A stretch of DNA of 11,790 bases from JBDKLC01 sp964500215 (GCA_964500215.1 CAZCNA010000018.1:1-11790), one strand, 5' to 3'. Positions 5,369 through 11,621 are shown, numbered from the stretch's first letter. A program made the numbers and translations. The notes: generated from the letters alone by a model not told the origin.

Positions 5369-6637
5369 TTAGAGTTCATACCCCATCTCTTTTGCCATGA
5401 AGGCAAGCTGGTCGTAGGTGTCGTGGTGCTGTTCTACAAATGCGCGAGCTGCGGCATATCGAGTCATGGCACTCACGGTATTTGTATCAAAATTTGAATA
5501 CATGTCGCGAAGGGCTTGTTGAATTTCTGCAACGCGAGGACTACTCTGGATTTTTTCGTTTGATGAAATGATGTGTTCAAAATTCACTTTCTGCCACAAG
5601 ATAAATTGGACCTGTGTTTTGAGCCATTCGAGCATGTCTTGAACAATTTCGGTGCGACGCTCATCAGATAATTTTTCGAGACCCTGACTCAACTCGTATT
5701 GAACTAAATCTCTCGTCTCTCTGTATTCCGCATTTCCTCGGTCAATCATCTCATTCGTTTCGAGAATACCAGGATACGCCAAATCACCGATTGCTACGGC
5801 AATGGTGGGCAAAGAACTTTTTTCGTTTACGTGTTTTTGGTAAAAACGAAATGCAGTTCCATCGGCCAACATATATGGTGCGAGATCTTTGAGCGACATC
5901 GTCGCTTCATGACCGTGAAGGGCTGCATGCGTATCAGAAAATATGCCATCCTCAGCTGCAACATATGCGGCTTGTGAAGGTACGGAGATCGTGAGGTCTT
6001 CGGGCAGTCGAGTTTTTTCGACAAGAGGAAATGTGGCGGCGGTTGCTTCTTGTATGCCTTCTTTGACATGTGCTGTATACACGAGTTCGTTTGGATCGAC
6101 TTCGGCAATGATGGCGAGCGTCTCTTCGGCGCTCGCCCGTTCATTCCCTATCGGCTCTACGAGAGTGAACGCATGAGCATCATCAATGTTGTCTGTGTTT
6201 GAGGTATCTGTGACATCTCTACTCTTTGACCACAAAACCGTTGGCACTTCCTGGGGGAAAAAGCCTCGCTGTCTAATGCGATTTCCGTAGGCTGCATTTT
6301 TTGTGAGAGCGTCTGAACCAGGCGTTTGAATGTATTTTTCGGCAACAGAGCCATAATTGATGACCAAGTCATGGCCATATGCGGTTGTATGACGAATGAT
6401 GTCATCGTCTTTGGCAACGAGTGCAGGATCAATCTGACGAATTCTATCGAGCACTTGTTTTGAGTGAGCATCAACTTCGAATGAGTGGTGTGGATTATGA
6501 AAAGCTTCGGAAGAAAATCGATCGTGAAGGCGTTTGATGAGTTCTTCATCTACTCTATGAATCACCTCTGCAGTAGTTTTTTCTACATCTGCAAGATCAT
6601 CATGTGATTCATGAATATGTGATTCGTGGGAACTCAT
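5369..6637 (-). CDS. 422-aa protein with an HD-phosphohydrolase-like signature
   Basis: Not a family I can name. The N-terminal third has FHNPHHSFEV (46-55), followed by AYGHDLVI (86-93) and, much later, VAIGDLAYPG (281-290). This spacing of H-N-x-x-H, HD and a distal Asp resembles the metal-binding set of HD-domain phosphohydrolases (H47, H89-D90, D285). A long insert (about 100-250) separates HD from the last Asp. The N-terminus is His/Ser-rich (MSSHESHIHESHDD) and the C-terminal third is helical. No signal peptide or membrane helix is seen, so a cytoplasmic location is likely. It has its own promoter with a leader of about 12 nt and no Shine-Dalgarno sequence. If the HD reading is right it could cleave a nucleotide or phosphodiester, but the substrate is unknown. 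Confidence 0.6.
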   Translation of the reverse strand: MSSHESHIHESHDDLADVEKTTAEVIHRVDEELIKRLHDRFSSEAFHNPHHSFEVDAHSKQVLDRIRQIDPALVAKDDDIIRHTTAYGHDLVINYGSVAEKYIQTPGSDALTKNAAYGNRIRQRGFFPQEVPTVLWSKSRDVTDTSNTDNIDDAHAFTLVEPIGNERASAEETLAIIAEVDPNELVYTAHVKEGIQEATAATFPLVEKTRLPEDLTISVPSQAAYVAAEDGIFSDTHAALHGHEATMSLKDLAPYMLADGTAFRFYQKHVNEKSSLPTIAVAIGDLAYPGILETNEMIDRGNAEYRETRDLVQYELSQGLEKLSDERRTEIVQDMLEWLKTQVQFILWQKVNFEHIISSNEKIQSSPRVAEIQQALRDMYSNFDTNTVSAMTRYAAARAFVEQHHDTYDQLAFMAKEMGYEL

Positions 6638-6655
6638 AAAAATAATTGTTCGTTT

Positions 6656-6683
6656 ATTATACTCCCGAGCACTCCCTTGTCGA
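6656..6683 (-). promoter_or_regulatory. Promoter of the HD-like gene
   Basis: TATAAT (6656-6661) with TCGACA (6678-6683, five of six -35 consensus bases) and a 16-bp spacer lies on the minus strand. The start of transcription is predicted near 6649, about 12 nt before the ATG at 6637, too short for a normal ribosome binding site. Confidence 0.7.
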
Positions 6684-6793
6684 GAGTGTATTACCTGTGA
6701 ATATCTTTCAATACCTTATATATACAGCCGTGTAAAGATTTCTCTTCACAAAACTACATATATTTGGCACAAATTGTATTTTTGGTAACCAAT

Positions 6794-7099
6794 ATGCATG
6801 AAATACGTTTAAACATCATGCAGTACTTGATATCATTGCCCATATATTCATATTCAAAGAAATCGAAACAGGTACACGATACGTATGTGACATTCGGGCT
6901 ATTTGTACTCACGGTTTCTCTTGAGGATAAGCAGCGACAAGCACGACGTAAACTCGCATGGAAACAACACCGTGAACGAATGGCTCTCTTGCAGCAACAA
7001 CTTCGGGAACGGATTGATGCAAAAATAAATGAATCTCACTCTGGACACACTACGACCACTCGTCCACGTTTAAATAATGGGAATTCTTCCCTCACTTAG
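6794..7099 (+). CDS. Small hypothetical protein with a basic C-terminal helix
   Basis: I do not recognise this ORF (102 aa from the ATG at 6794). The frame opens at a TTG at 6764, and ATG 6818 or GTG 6887 are other possible starts. The C-terminal half is clearly coding-like: it is rich in Arg, Gln, Lys and Glu (EDKQRQARRKLAWKQHRERM) and would form a long charged helix or coiled coil, followed by a Thr/Asn/Ser-rich tail. The N-terminal half is AT-rich with mixed codons and may be non-coding. No convincing promoter or terminator is seen. It is convergent with gpmA (38-nt gap) and divergent from the HD-like gene. Without homologues I cannot assign a role. Confidence 0.45.
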   Translation: MHEIRLNIMQYLISLPIYSYSKKSKQVHDTYVTFGLFVLTVSLEDKQRQARRKLAWKQHRERMALLQQQLRERIDAKINESHSGHTTTTRPRLNNGNSSLT

Positions 7100-7137
7100 A
7101 CAACGGAAACAAACGGAAAAGGCTCTCTAACTTAGTA

Positions 7138-7767
7138 TTATGCGTTTACATTTGACTCGATTCGTCGAATTTCTTTGTGAACAATATGACCTTGTTCGTC
7201 CAAATCATAGAGTACCACCTGGCCAAAAAGCATTTCGGTATGTGCAATATCTTCATCAGAAATATTTTCAATATATTTCATGAGTGCTCTGATCGCATTA
7301 CCATGAGAAACAAGGAGGACGTTTTTTCCTTCTTGTACGAGGGGCAATATTTGTCCCAAGAAAAATGGTACGACTCGTTCGTATACCATTTTGAGTGTTT
7401 CTCCATTTGGTACAGGACAGTCCCAGTTTCGACGAATATTATTCCATTGTTCTTCTCCAAGCTCTGTCTGCAATTCCCATTTATTTTTTCCGGTATAGTC
7501 TCCATAATCTCGTTCATTGAGGTTTGCAGAATGCACAGTTGGCACATGTGTGAGGTTCAATGATTCAAGAATACATGAAAGTGTTTCGATTGAACGTACT
7601 TGCATTGATGCAAAAGCTGCATCGATATGAGTGTCAGTAAGGAGAGATCCCATCTCTGTTGATTTTTGGAATCCGTATTCGGTGAGGTGACGATCTCGAA
7701 GACCCGTCCATTGGCCGAGCTTGTTCCATTCTGATTCATGATGTCGTACAACTATAAGTTTTCCCAT
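7138..7767 (-). CDS. gpmA: 2,3-bisphosphoglycerate-dependent phosphoglycerate mutase
   Basis: This enzyme interconverts 3- and 2-phosphoglycerate in glycolysis through a phosphohistidine. The 209-aa histidine-phosphatase-fold protein has the N-terminal catalytic motif VVRHHESEWN with His9, QWTGLRDRHLTEYG (19-32), the general acid/base Glu85 in LNERDYGDYTG, the RNWDCPVPNGETL region (113-125) and the second His155 in LLVSHGNAIRAL. The usual RHG motif reads RHH: the Gly after the phosphorylated His is His here. It is shorter than E. coli GpmA (about 250 aa). It starts 27 nt after the 2-hydroxyacid dehydrogenase gene and is the last gene of the pyrD cluster. Other phosphatases share this fold, but the mutase-specific motifs favour GpmA. 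Confidence 0.88.
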   Translation of the reverse strand: MGKLIVVRHHESEWNKLGQWTGLRDRHLTEYGFQKSTEMGSLLTDTHIDAAFASMQVRSIETLSCILESLNLTHVPTVHSANLNERDYGDYTGKNKWELQTELGEEQWNNIRRNWDCPVPNGETLKMVYERVVPFFLGQILPLVQEGKNVLLVSHGNAIRALMKYIENISDEDIAHTEMLFGQVVLYDLDEQGHIVHKEIRRIESNVNA

Positions 7768-7794
7768 ATAATGTCTGTTATTCTGTAAAATTAA

Positions 7795-8769
7795 TTATGC
7801 TTCTATTATAGTACGAGGATTCTTTCCTTCAAAAAAAGAAATAATATTCTCCGCGGCCGCTGTCGCCATCTGATTGCGGGTTTGTTCTTTTGCGGAAGCA
7901 ATATGCGGTGTAAGGATGACATTGTGCAAATCAGCGAGACCTGGTGCAAGTGTCGGTTCATGTTCATACACATCGAGTCCAGCGCCAGCAATAGTCCCCT
8001 TTCGAAGGGCCTCCACGAGCGCAGCCTCGTCCACCACCGCCCCGCGTGACGTATTGATCAAAAAGCTCGTAGGCTTCATCATCTGCAATCTCTGCGCATC
8101 GATGAGATGTCTGGTGGTGTCCATCAGCGGAACGTGGAGACTGATAATATCCGCCGTCCGGACCAGTTCATCCACCGTGTCGATCCGGACGGCGGCGCAT
8201 TCTGCCTCAATCTCTGGATTTGCCGCAATATCCTGATATATAACCTTCGCATCAAATCCATGATGTACCATTCGAGCCACCTCCATGCCAATACTGCCCG
8301 CTCCCACAATGCCCACAACTTTTCCCTTCAAATCTGTGCCTGTGAAAATCATTGGATCCCATCCGGTATATTTTCCCTCGCGGACAAATATATCAGCCTC
8401 AGCGAGACGTGTGGTCAATCCGAGCATGAGCGCCACGGTATGTTCAGCAATTGCTGTTCGTGGAACACCCGCTGTATTTGCAACAATAATGCCTCGCCGC
8501 TTTGCTTCCGCTACATCTATAAAAGGACCCCGTACCGTAAAGAGCGAAACAATCCGCAACGCCGGAGCCGCGTCAAACACCTTGGCATCTATCACGTCAG
8601 TCATCATACAAATGAGACCCTCATATGGTTTTTGTGACAAACGAGCGATGAGTTCGTCTTGCGACAAAGGCGCTTCGCCATCGTACATATCGACGATGTA
8701 TCCTTTCTCTTCAAGCTCTTGCACTGCAATGTGAGGAATTGTTCGGGTAATGAATAGTGCGGTGCTCAT
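7795..8769 (-). CDS. D-isomer-specific 2-hydroxyacid dehydrogenase
   Basis: An NAD(P)-dependent reductase/dehydrogenase of the D-2-hydroxyacid family (3-phosphoglycerate dehydrogenase, glyoxylate/hydroxypyruvate reductase and relatives). In the 324-aa protein the Rossmann motif GAGSIG is at 156-161, and the acidic Asp180 ending the second strand suggests NAD rather than NADP. The catalytic triad is Arg242 (NTSRGAVVDE), Glu271 (DVYEHEP) and His289 (LTPHIAS). No ACT regulatory domain follows. The substrate-side loop, usually like GxGxDNID, reads TVRGPFIDV, so the substrate is uncertain. Its position beside gpmA would suit a 3-phosphoglycerate or hydroxypyruvate role, but this is inference. The ATG abuts the pyrD stop with no gap, implying translational coupling. 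Part of the gene (about 7960-8580) is visibly more GC-rich than its neighbours. Confidence 0.9.
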   Translation of the reverse strand: MSTALFITRTIPHIAVQELEEKGYIVDMYDGEAPLSQDELIARLSQKPYEGLICMMTDVIDAKVFDAAPALRIVSLFTVRGPFIDVAEAKRRGIIVANTAGVPRTAIAEHTVALMLGLTTRLAEADIFVREGKYTGWDPMIFTGTDLKGKVVGIVGAGSIGMEVARMVHHGFDAKVIYQDIAANPEIEAECAAVRIDTVDELVRTADIISLHVPLMDTTRHLIDAQRLQMMKPTSFLINTSRGAVVDEAALVEALRKGTIAGAGLDVYEHEPTLAPGLADLHNVILTPHIASAKEQTRNQMATAAAENIISFFEGKNPRTIIEA

Positions 8770-9894
8770 TTATAGTTTGTTATCAGCCCCAACGGCTTCG
8801 CTTATATGTTCGTAACCATCTTTTTTCAACAGTTCTACAAGACCCTGATTGATAGTACTAATAACTTGAGGACCCTCGAATACCATTCCTGTAATCATCT
8901 GAATCAGTGTCGCTCCGAGTTTTATCTTTTTGTATGCATCTTCGGCAGTAAATACGCCGCCACTTCCGACGATAACAAATCGCTTTCCTTCTTTTTTATA
9001 AATATATGAAATAAGTTCGTCTGAGAGATCTTGGACTACCTTCCCACTGAGTCCCCCTTTCTCAGGAACATCGTGCTCTGCAATTTTGAAAATATCGCGC
9101 TTCTTGGTGAGATTTGTACAAATAATTCCTTGAATACGATGATTCCGCAACACATCGAGAATTGCATCAATCTGTGCATGAACAATATCTGGAGAAAGTT
9201 TAACGAACACAGGCTTCGTCGTAGGTATCTCATCGAGGACATCAAACAAATAATCGAGATTATGTGGCATCACAAATGGCTGACTATTGAGCGTATTCGG
9301 ACAACTGATATTCACCGTGATGTAACTGGCCACGGGTTCCATTGTTCGGAATGCTTTTGCATAGTCACTGATAGCGGTTTTGAGATCCGTGTTGCATTCG
9401 CAGTTGGTCATGGCAACACTCATACCCATAGGAATATCGAATGTTTTTCCTTCGAGACGTTTTGCAATTGCTTCACATCCATCATTTTTGAGACCGTAAT
9501 AGACGAGAAGACTTTGAGAATCTTTGAGTCGCCACAATCGAGGCTTTGGATTTCCTGCACAAGGCTCCCCTGTGATTGATCCCATTTCGGCAAAGCCAAA
9601 TCCAACCGCTGGCAAAATATCAGTGAGCTCTGCATTCTTATCAAACCCCGCAGAGAGTCCTATTGGATTTTTGAAGTGAATTCCGACAACGTCCTGTTCG
9701 AGCATTGGATGTTCATATCCAAATAATCCTTCAGTGAATTTTTTGGCAAGGGTAAATTTGCCAAGGGTATGCCCCACTTGTGTCATTCGATCATGAACGA
9801 ATTCAGGATCTGACAAGAAAAAAACAGGTTTGAGGACATGAGTGTAGAGTCCGTGAACAATCTTATTTCTATAGTATGTAATTTTATCTGTCAT
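8770..9894 (-). CDS. pyrD: Dihydroorotate dehydrogenase, class 2-like
   Basis: It oxidises dihydroorotate to orotate with FMN in pyrimidine synthesis. The 374-aa protein has the class 2 (quinone-dependent, membrane-associated) layout. An N-terminal helical extension contains LKPVFFLSDPEFVHD (21-35). Then come NPIGLSAGFDKNAE (76-89, FMN-contacting Lys86), GFGFAEMGSITGEP (98-111), GNPKPRLWRL (114-123), VKLSPD (231-236), ICTNLTKKR (258-266), KGGLSG (279-284) and a GSGGVFTAEDAYKKI phosphate-binding end. At the catalytic base position, NISCPNT (195-201), it has Cys198, whereas class 2 enzymes normally have Ser and class 1 enzymes Cys. The usual INRMGFNN segment is also changed (VYYGLKND). It is the first gene of the pyrD cluster. 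No clear promoter or Shine-Dalgarno sequence is seen in the short gap upstream. Confidence 0.92.
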   Translation of the reverse strand: MTDKITYYRNKIVHGLYTHVLKPVFFLSDPEFVHDRMTQVGHTLGKFTLAKKFTEGLFGYEHPMLEQDVVGIHFKNPIGLSAGFDKNAELTDILPAVGFGFAEMGSITGEPCAGNPKPRLWRLKDSQSLLVYYGLKNDGCEAIAKRLEGKTFDIPMGMSVAMTNCECNTDLKTAISDYAKAFRTMEPVASYITVNISCPNTLNSQPFVMPHNLDYLFDVLDEIPTTKPVFVKLSPDIVHAQIDAILDVLRNHRIQGIICTNLTKKRDIFKIAEHDVPEKGGLSGKVVQDLSDELISYIYKKEGKRFVIVGSGGVFTAEDAYKKIKLGATLIQMITGMVFEGPQVISTINQGLVELLKKDGYEHISEAVGADNKL

Positions 9895-9923
9895 GTATGT
9901 GTGTCGTCGTCATGAAAACCCAC

Positions 9924-9957
9924 AAAAAAAGGTATGATGGCGTACTCCCATCATACC
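9924..9957 (-). terminator. Intrinsic terminator after the VOC gene
   Basis: A perfect 10-bp stem, GGTATGATGG (9931-9940) with CCATCATACC (9948-9957), has a 7-nt loop and is followed on the minus strand by seven T (9930-9924). It separates the VOC gene from pyrD. Confidence 0.92.
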
Positions 9958-10011
9958 AAAATCTTTGTGCTTATGCGACAGAGCCTTGTGTCTATCGTTT
10001 CGGAGCTGTGT

Positions 10012-10371
10012 TTAGGCCGCGTTTCGCTTGTGAATAACGACGTTGTTGTTATCTGGGTCCTTGATCACTGCCATATGGCATGTTGGATACCCCTGACCAT
10101 CGAGTTTGAATGCAACGCCAGCCTCTTTTAGTGAGGCTACTGTCTGATCAAAATCATCAACTTCGAAGGCGATACATGCGCCATCTTCTGATGGTTTCCA
10201 ATCTGGTGACTGACCGATAGCGAATGTACCTGAACCAATATTATATTCAGTCCAATATTCACTATCCGCAAATTCTGCACTCGGTGTGAGTCCTAATACG
10301 TTTTCATAAAATTCTCGTGACTTTTTGATGTCAGTCACGGCGTATATTGTAAATGCTATTTCTTTTATCAT
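10012..10371 (-). CDS. VOC-superfamily (glyoxalase-fold) protein
   Basis: A 119-aa single-domain protein of the vicinal oxygen chelate superfamily. Recognisable pieces are the N-terminal strand MIKEIAFTIYAVTD, FYENVLGL (21-28), FEVDDFDQTVASLKEAGV (69-86) and a C-terminal IKDPDNNNVVIHKR (103-116). The His that normally opens the metal site in the first strand is absent (AFTIY), so true glyoxalase I activity is unlikely. His99 and His114 could still bind metal. The frame is open 37 codons further upstream to 10482, but that peptide is not VOC-like and overlaps the preceding gene, so I chose MIKEIAF. It is followed by a strong terminator. The real substrate or ligand cannot be told from sequence. 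Confidence 0.85.
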   Translation of the reverse strand: MIKEIAFTIYAVTDIKKSREFYENVLGLTPSAEFADSEYWTEYNIGSGTFAIGQSPDWKPSEDGACIAFEVDDFDQTVASLKEAGVAFKLDGQGYPTCHMAVIKDPDNNNVVIHKRNAA

Positions 10372-10434
10372 ATTGATGTAGACGTTACTACTGCTAAAAT
10401 CCTTACACGATTTTGCAGGGAATCTCTCCGTATG

Positions 10435-10477
10435 AAAAATCCACCGTGCATAGTGGCATAGTAGCACAGATACTATG
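10435..10477 (-). terminator. Weak candidate terminator behind the 144-aa gene
   Basis: On the minus strand CATAGTA/TACTATG (10457-10463 with 10471-10477, 7-nt loop) overlaps the stop codon. It is followed by a short CCAC/GTGG stem (10441-10444 with 10453-10456) and then ATTTTT. The stems are short, so this may only attenuate read-through into the VOC gene. Confidence 0.3.
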
Positions 10478-10907
10478 AGCACTCTATTGCCCGTTCTTTT
10501 TTCAATTTTTTGAGATAGGCGGTGAGTTTTTCATTGTTCTCGACACCATCAAAAATTTGTTCTGGAAACGCCCCGAACGTATCAAAAAAATATTGTCCAA
10601 AGGTTTCTTCTACGAGCCCAATATCACCTCCGAATGTTGTGGGCTTTGTACCATCCAAATAGTCGGCACTGTCTCTTTTGAGTTTATCAATCGCTGAGTT
10701 AATAACGTTCAATGCAAAGGAACGAATTTTGAGATATTCAAAATTCGTCGTTTCAAGACCGTATCCTGCCAATATCGAAATCACACGCTTCGCAATACGT
10801 TCAATTTCGGCATCTTTGTTTTTTTCGAATTCTTCAGCTTGCTCAAGAGTCACCTGACTTGCAAGTTCTTTCATGTCTATATCTTTTGGAGACTCCATAC
10901 TATTCAT
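10473..10907 (-). CDS. Hypothetical acidic helical protein, 144 aa
   Basis: I do not recognise this protein. It is soluble and mostly helical, with an N-terminal Glu/Lys-rich region (about 12-45, starting MKELASQVTLEQAEEFEKNK) that could form a coiled coil. A central segment follows (KIRSFALNVINSAIDKLKRD), then a Gly/Phe-rich part (FGGDIGLVEETFGQYFFDTFG, with two aromatic clusters) and a basic end (YLKKLKKERAIE). No signal peptide, membrane helix or catalytic motif is apparent. ATG codons at residues 4 and 12 are alternative starts. It begins 21 nt after the small membrane-protein gene, so the two are probably co-transcribed. Codon use resembles its neighbours. Confidence 0.75.
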   Translation of the reverse strand: MNSMESPKDIDMKELASQVTLEQAEEFEKNKDAEIERIAKRVISILAGYGLETTNFEYLKIRSFALNVINSAIDKLKRDSADYLDGTKPTTFGGDIGLVEETFGQYFFDTFGAFPEQIFDGVENNEKLTAYLKKLKKERAIECS

Positions 10908-10928
10908 TATTTCTTTAGATAGTATTGA

Positions 10929-11117
10929 TTACCGCTTGAACCACACTATGCCGAGGTATACAGAAGATACGATACCTAGAGTGAGAAGAACCGCCGTATA
11001 TGAGGCAAAGAATGCTGACCAATGTGCGCCCACCACAATACCAATTGCGAATACGGCGATTTTAAGTAATCCTAACTGCCACCATGATAATGTTGTGCTT
11101 TTTGTGAAGATGTTCAT
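10929..11117 (-). CDS. Small two-helix membrane protein, 62 aa
   Basis: A 62-aa peptide with two predicted membrane helices (about 16-31 and 37-58), joined by a very short turn and ending in a basic WFKR tail. No homologue is recognised. An extended -10 promoter ends only six bases before the ATG, so the message is probably leaderless, which fixes the start. The 144-aa gene follows after 21 nt. The pair forms a small operon of unknown role. Confidence 0.7.
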   Translation of the reverse strand: MNIFTKSTTLSWWQLGLLKIAVFAIGIVVGAHWSAFFASYTAVLLTLGIVSSVYLGIVWFKR

Positions 11118-11123
11118 GGGGGT

Positions 11124-11132
11124 ATTATATCA
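11124..11132 (-). promoter_or_regulatory. Extended -10 promoter, leaderless type
   Basis: TGATATAAT is a perfect extended -10 (TGnTATAAT) on the minus strand. Six bases separate it from the ATG at 11117, so the predicted start point coincides with the A of the ATG. The -35 region is poor (GGTGAT at 17 bp), which is usual for extended -10 promoters. Confidence 0.65.
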
Positions 11133-11160
11133 TGTGGATATATTCAATCACCGAGAGGTT

Positions 11161-11334
11161 GTTACTAGTATGTAACATCAAATATTTCATAAACTTGGTC
11201 CTTGCTGGACTTTCGCCTTACAGGCGCTGTACAGGCTTCATATCGTACTCGTCATTCGCTCCGCTCCTGACTCCGTGCGATATATTCAGCCTTTTCAAGT
11301 CCCTCTCGAAACTTCGCTTCCCGTCACTCCTCAT
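11161..11334. other. Gene-free segment rich in inverted repeats (unit B)
   Basis: No convincing gene lies here. Short complementary arms are nested or in series: AGGCT (11233-11237) with AGCCT (11288-11292), enclosing ATATCG (11240-11245) with CGATAT (11278-11283) and GTCA (11251-11254) with TGAC (11268-11271). Then come CGCC/GGCG (11214-11217 with 11223-11226), GTCC/GGAC (11198-11201 with 11207-11210) and GTTAC/GTAAC (11161-11165 with 11172-11176). TTCAAGTCCC (11294-11303) is an inverted copy of part of the tRNA-Asp T-arm. It could be a structured RNA or repeat relic. Confidence 0.5.
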
Positions 11335-11375
11335 AACATAAAAAAGCCCTGAATTTATCAGGGCTTTTTTATGTT
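11335..11375. terminator. Long terminator hairpin after the truncated tRNA-Asp copy
   Basis: A perfect 18-bp stem (11335-11352 with 11358-11375) has a 5-nt loop. Its core AAAAAAGCCCTGA/TCAGGGCTTTTTT gives a T6 tail on both strands, so it can act in both directions. It follows the duplicated tRNA 3' end directly, as the other terminator follows the intact tRNA. Confidence 0.88.
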
Positions 11376-11396
11376 TGCGCGGTGAACGGGACTTGA
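11374..11396 (-). repeat. Duplicate of the tRNA-Asp 3' end
   Basis: 23 bp identical to 11544-11566, the T-loop end, 3' acceptor strand and first flanking bases of tRNA-Asp, in the same orientation and 170 bp away. The rest of the tRNA is missing here, so it is not a functional tRNA. Such copies arise when integrases use a tRNA 3' end as attachment site, or by repeat amplification. Confidence 0.85.
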
Positions 11397-11504
11397 TCAC
11401 AGGTCTCGCTGTGTCCAGCTCGCCTGCGACCCCGCCTCACTCGTGGCAGTCGCAAAGCGACATAGCCACTTCGTTCCGGCTTTCAAATCCCGATTCATAT
11501 ACCC
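11397..11504. other. Gene-free GC-rich segment with nested hairpins (unit A)
   Basis: No convincing gene; a minus-strand frame here only reads through the tRNA. Two hairpins are clear. GTGGC-a-GTCGC-aaa-GCGAC-ata-GCCAC lies at 11443-11469. GGTC (11402-11405) and GACC (11428-11431) enclose GCTG/CAGC (11408-11411 with 11416-11419). TTCAAATCCCG (11482-11492) resembles an inverted T-arm fragment of the tRNA. On the minus strand the segment is closed by GGGATTTGA on one side and TCAAGTCCC on the other. Confidence 0.5.
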
Positions 11505-11546
11505 AAATACAAAAAGACCAAGCAGAAGCTTGGCCCTTTTGTATTT
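11505..11546 (-). terminator. Terminator of tRNA-Asp
   Basis: A 19-bp stem (11505-11523 with 11528-11546) has a 4-nt loop. Two positions are mismatched on the plus strand but are G-U pairs in minus-strand RNA, so the minus strand is the functional one. The central GGGCCAAGC-GCTTGGTC stem is followed by TTTTTG. It starts just after the tRNA 3' end. Confidence 0.88.
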
Positions 11547-11566
11547 GCGCGGTGAACGGGACTTGA
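11544..11566 (-). repeat. Intact-tRNA copy of the 23-bp repeat
   Basis: This is the second copy of the 23-bp direct repeat at 11374-11396. It covers the 3' part of the tRNA-Asp T-arm, the 3' acceptor strand, the discriminator and the next bases. This placement is the classic position of an integrase attachment site. Confidence 0.85.
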
Positions 11567-11621
11567 ACCCGCAACCTCTCACGTGACAGGCGAGTGCTCT
11601 AACCAGTTGAGCTACCACCGC
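11548..11621 (-). tRNA. tRNA-Asp (anticodon GUC)
   Basis: A 74-nt cloverleaf on the minus strand: acceptor GCGGTGG/TCACCGC, D-arm GCTC/GAGC, anticodon stem CTCGC/GTGAG with loop CTGTCAC (anticodon GUC), and T-arm GCGGG-TTCAAGT-CCCGT. G73 as discriminator and C38 fit Asp identity. CCA is not encoded, as CAA follows. Confidence 0.97.

Noticed and set aside
7100..7137. Terminator between the small plus-strand ORF and gpmA
   Set aside because: Only a repeated AACGGAAA motif is seen. No stem with a T-tract can be drawn.
10372..10482. N-terminal extension of the VOC protein by 37 codons
   Set aside because: The extension has no VOC similarity and overlaps the end of the upstream gene. The fold starts at MIKEIAF.
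11374..11396. Second tRNA-Asp gene
   Set aside because: Only the 3' end is present; the D-arm, anticodon arm and 5' acceptor strand are missing.
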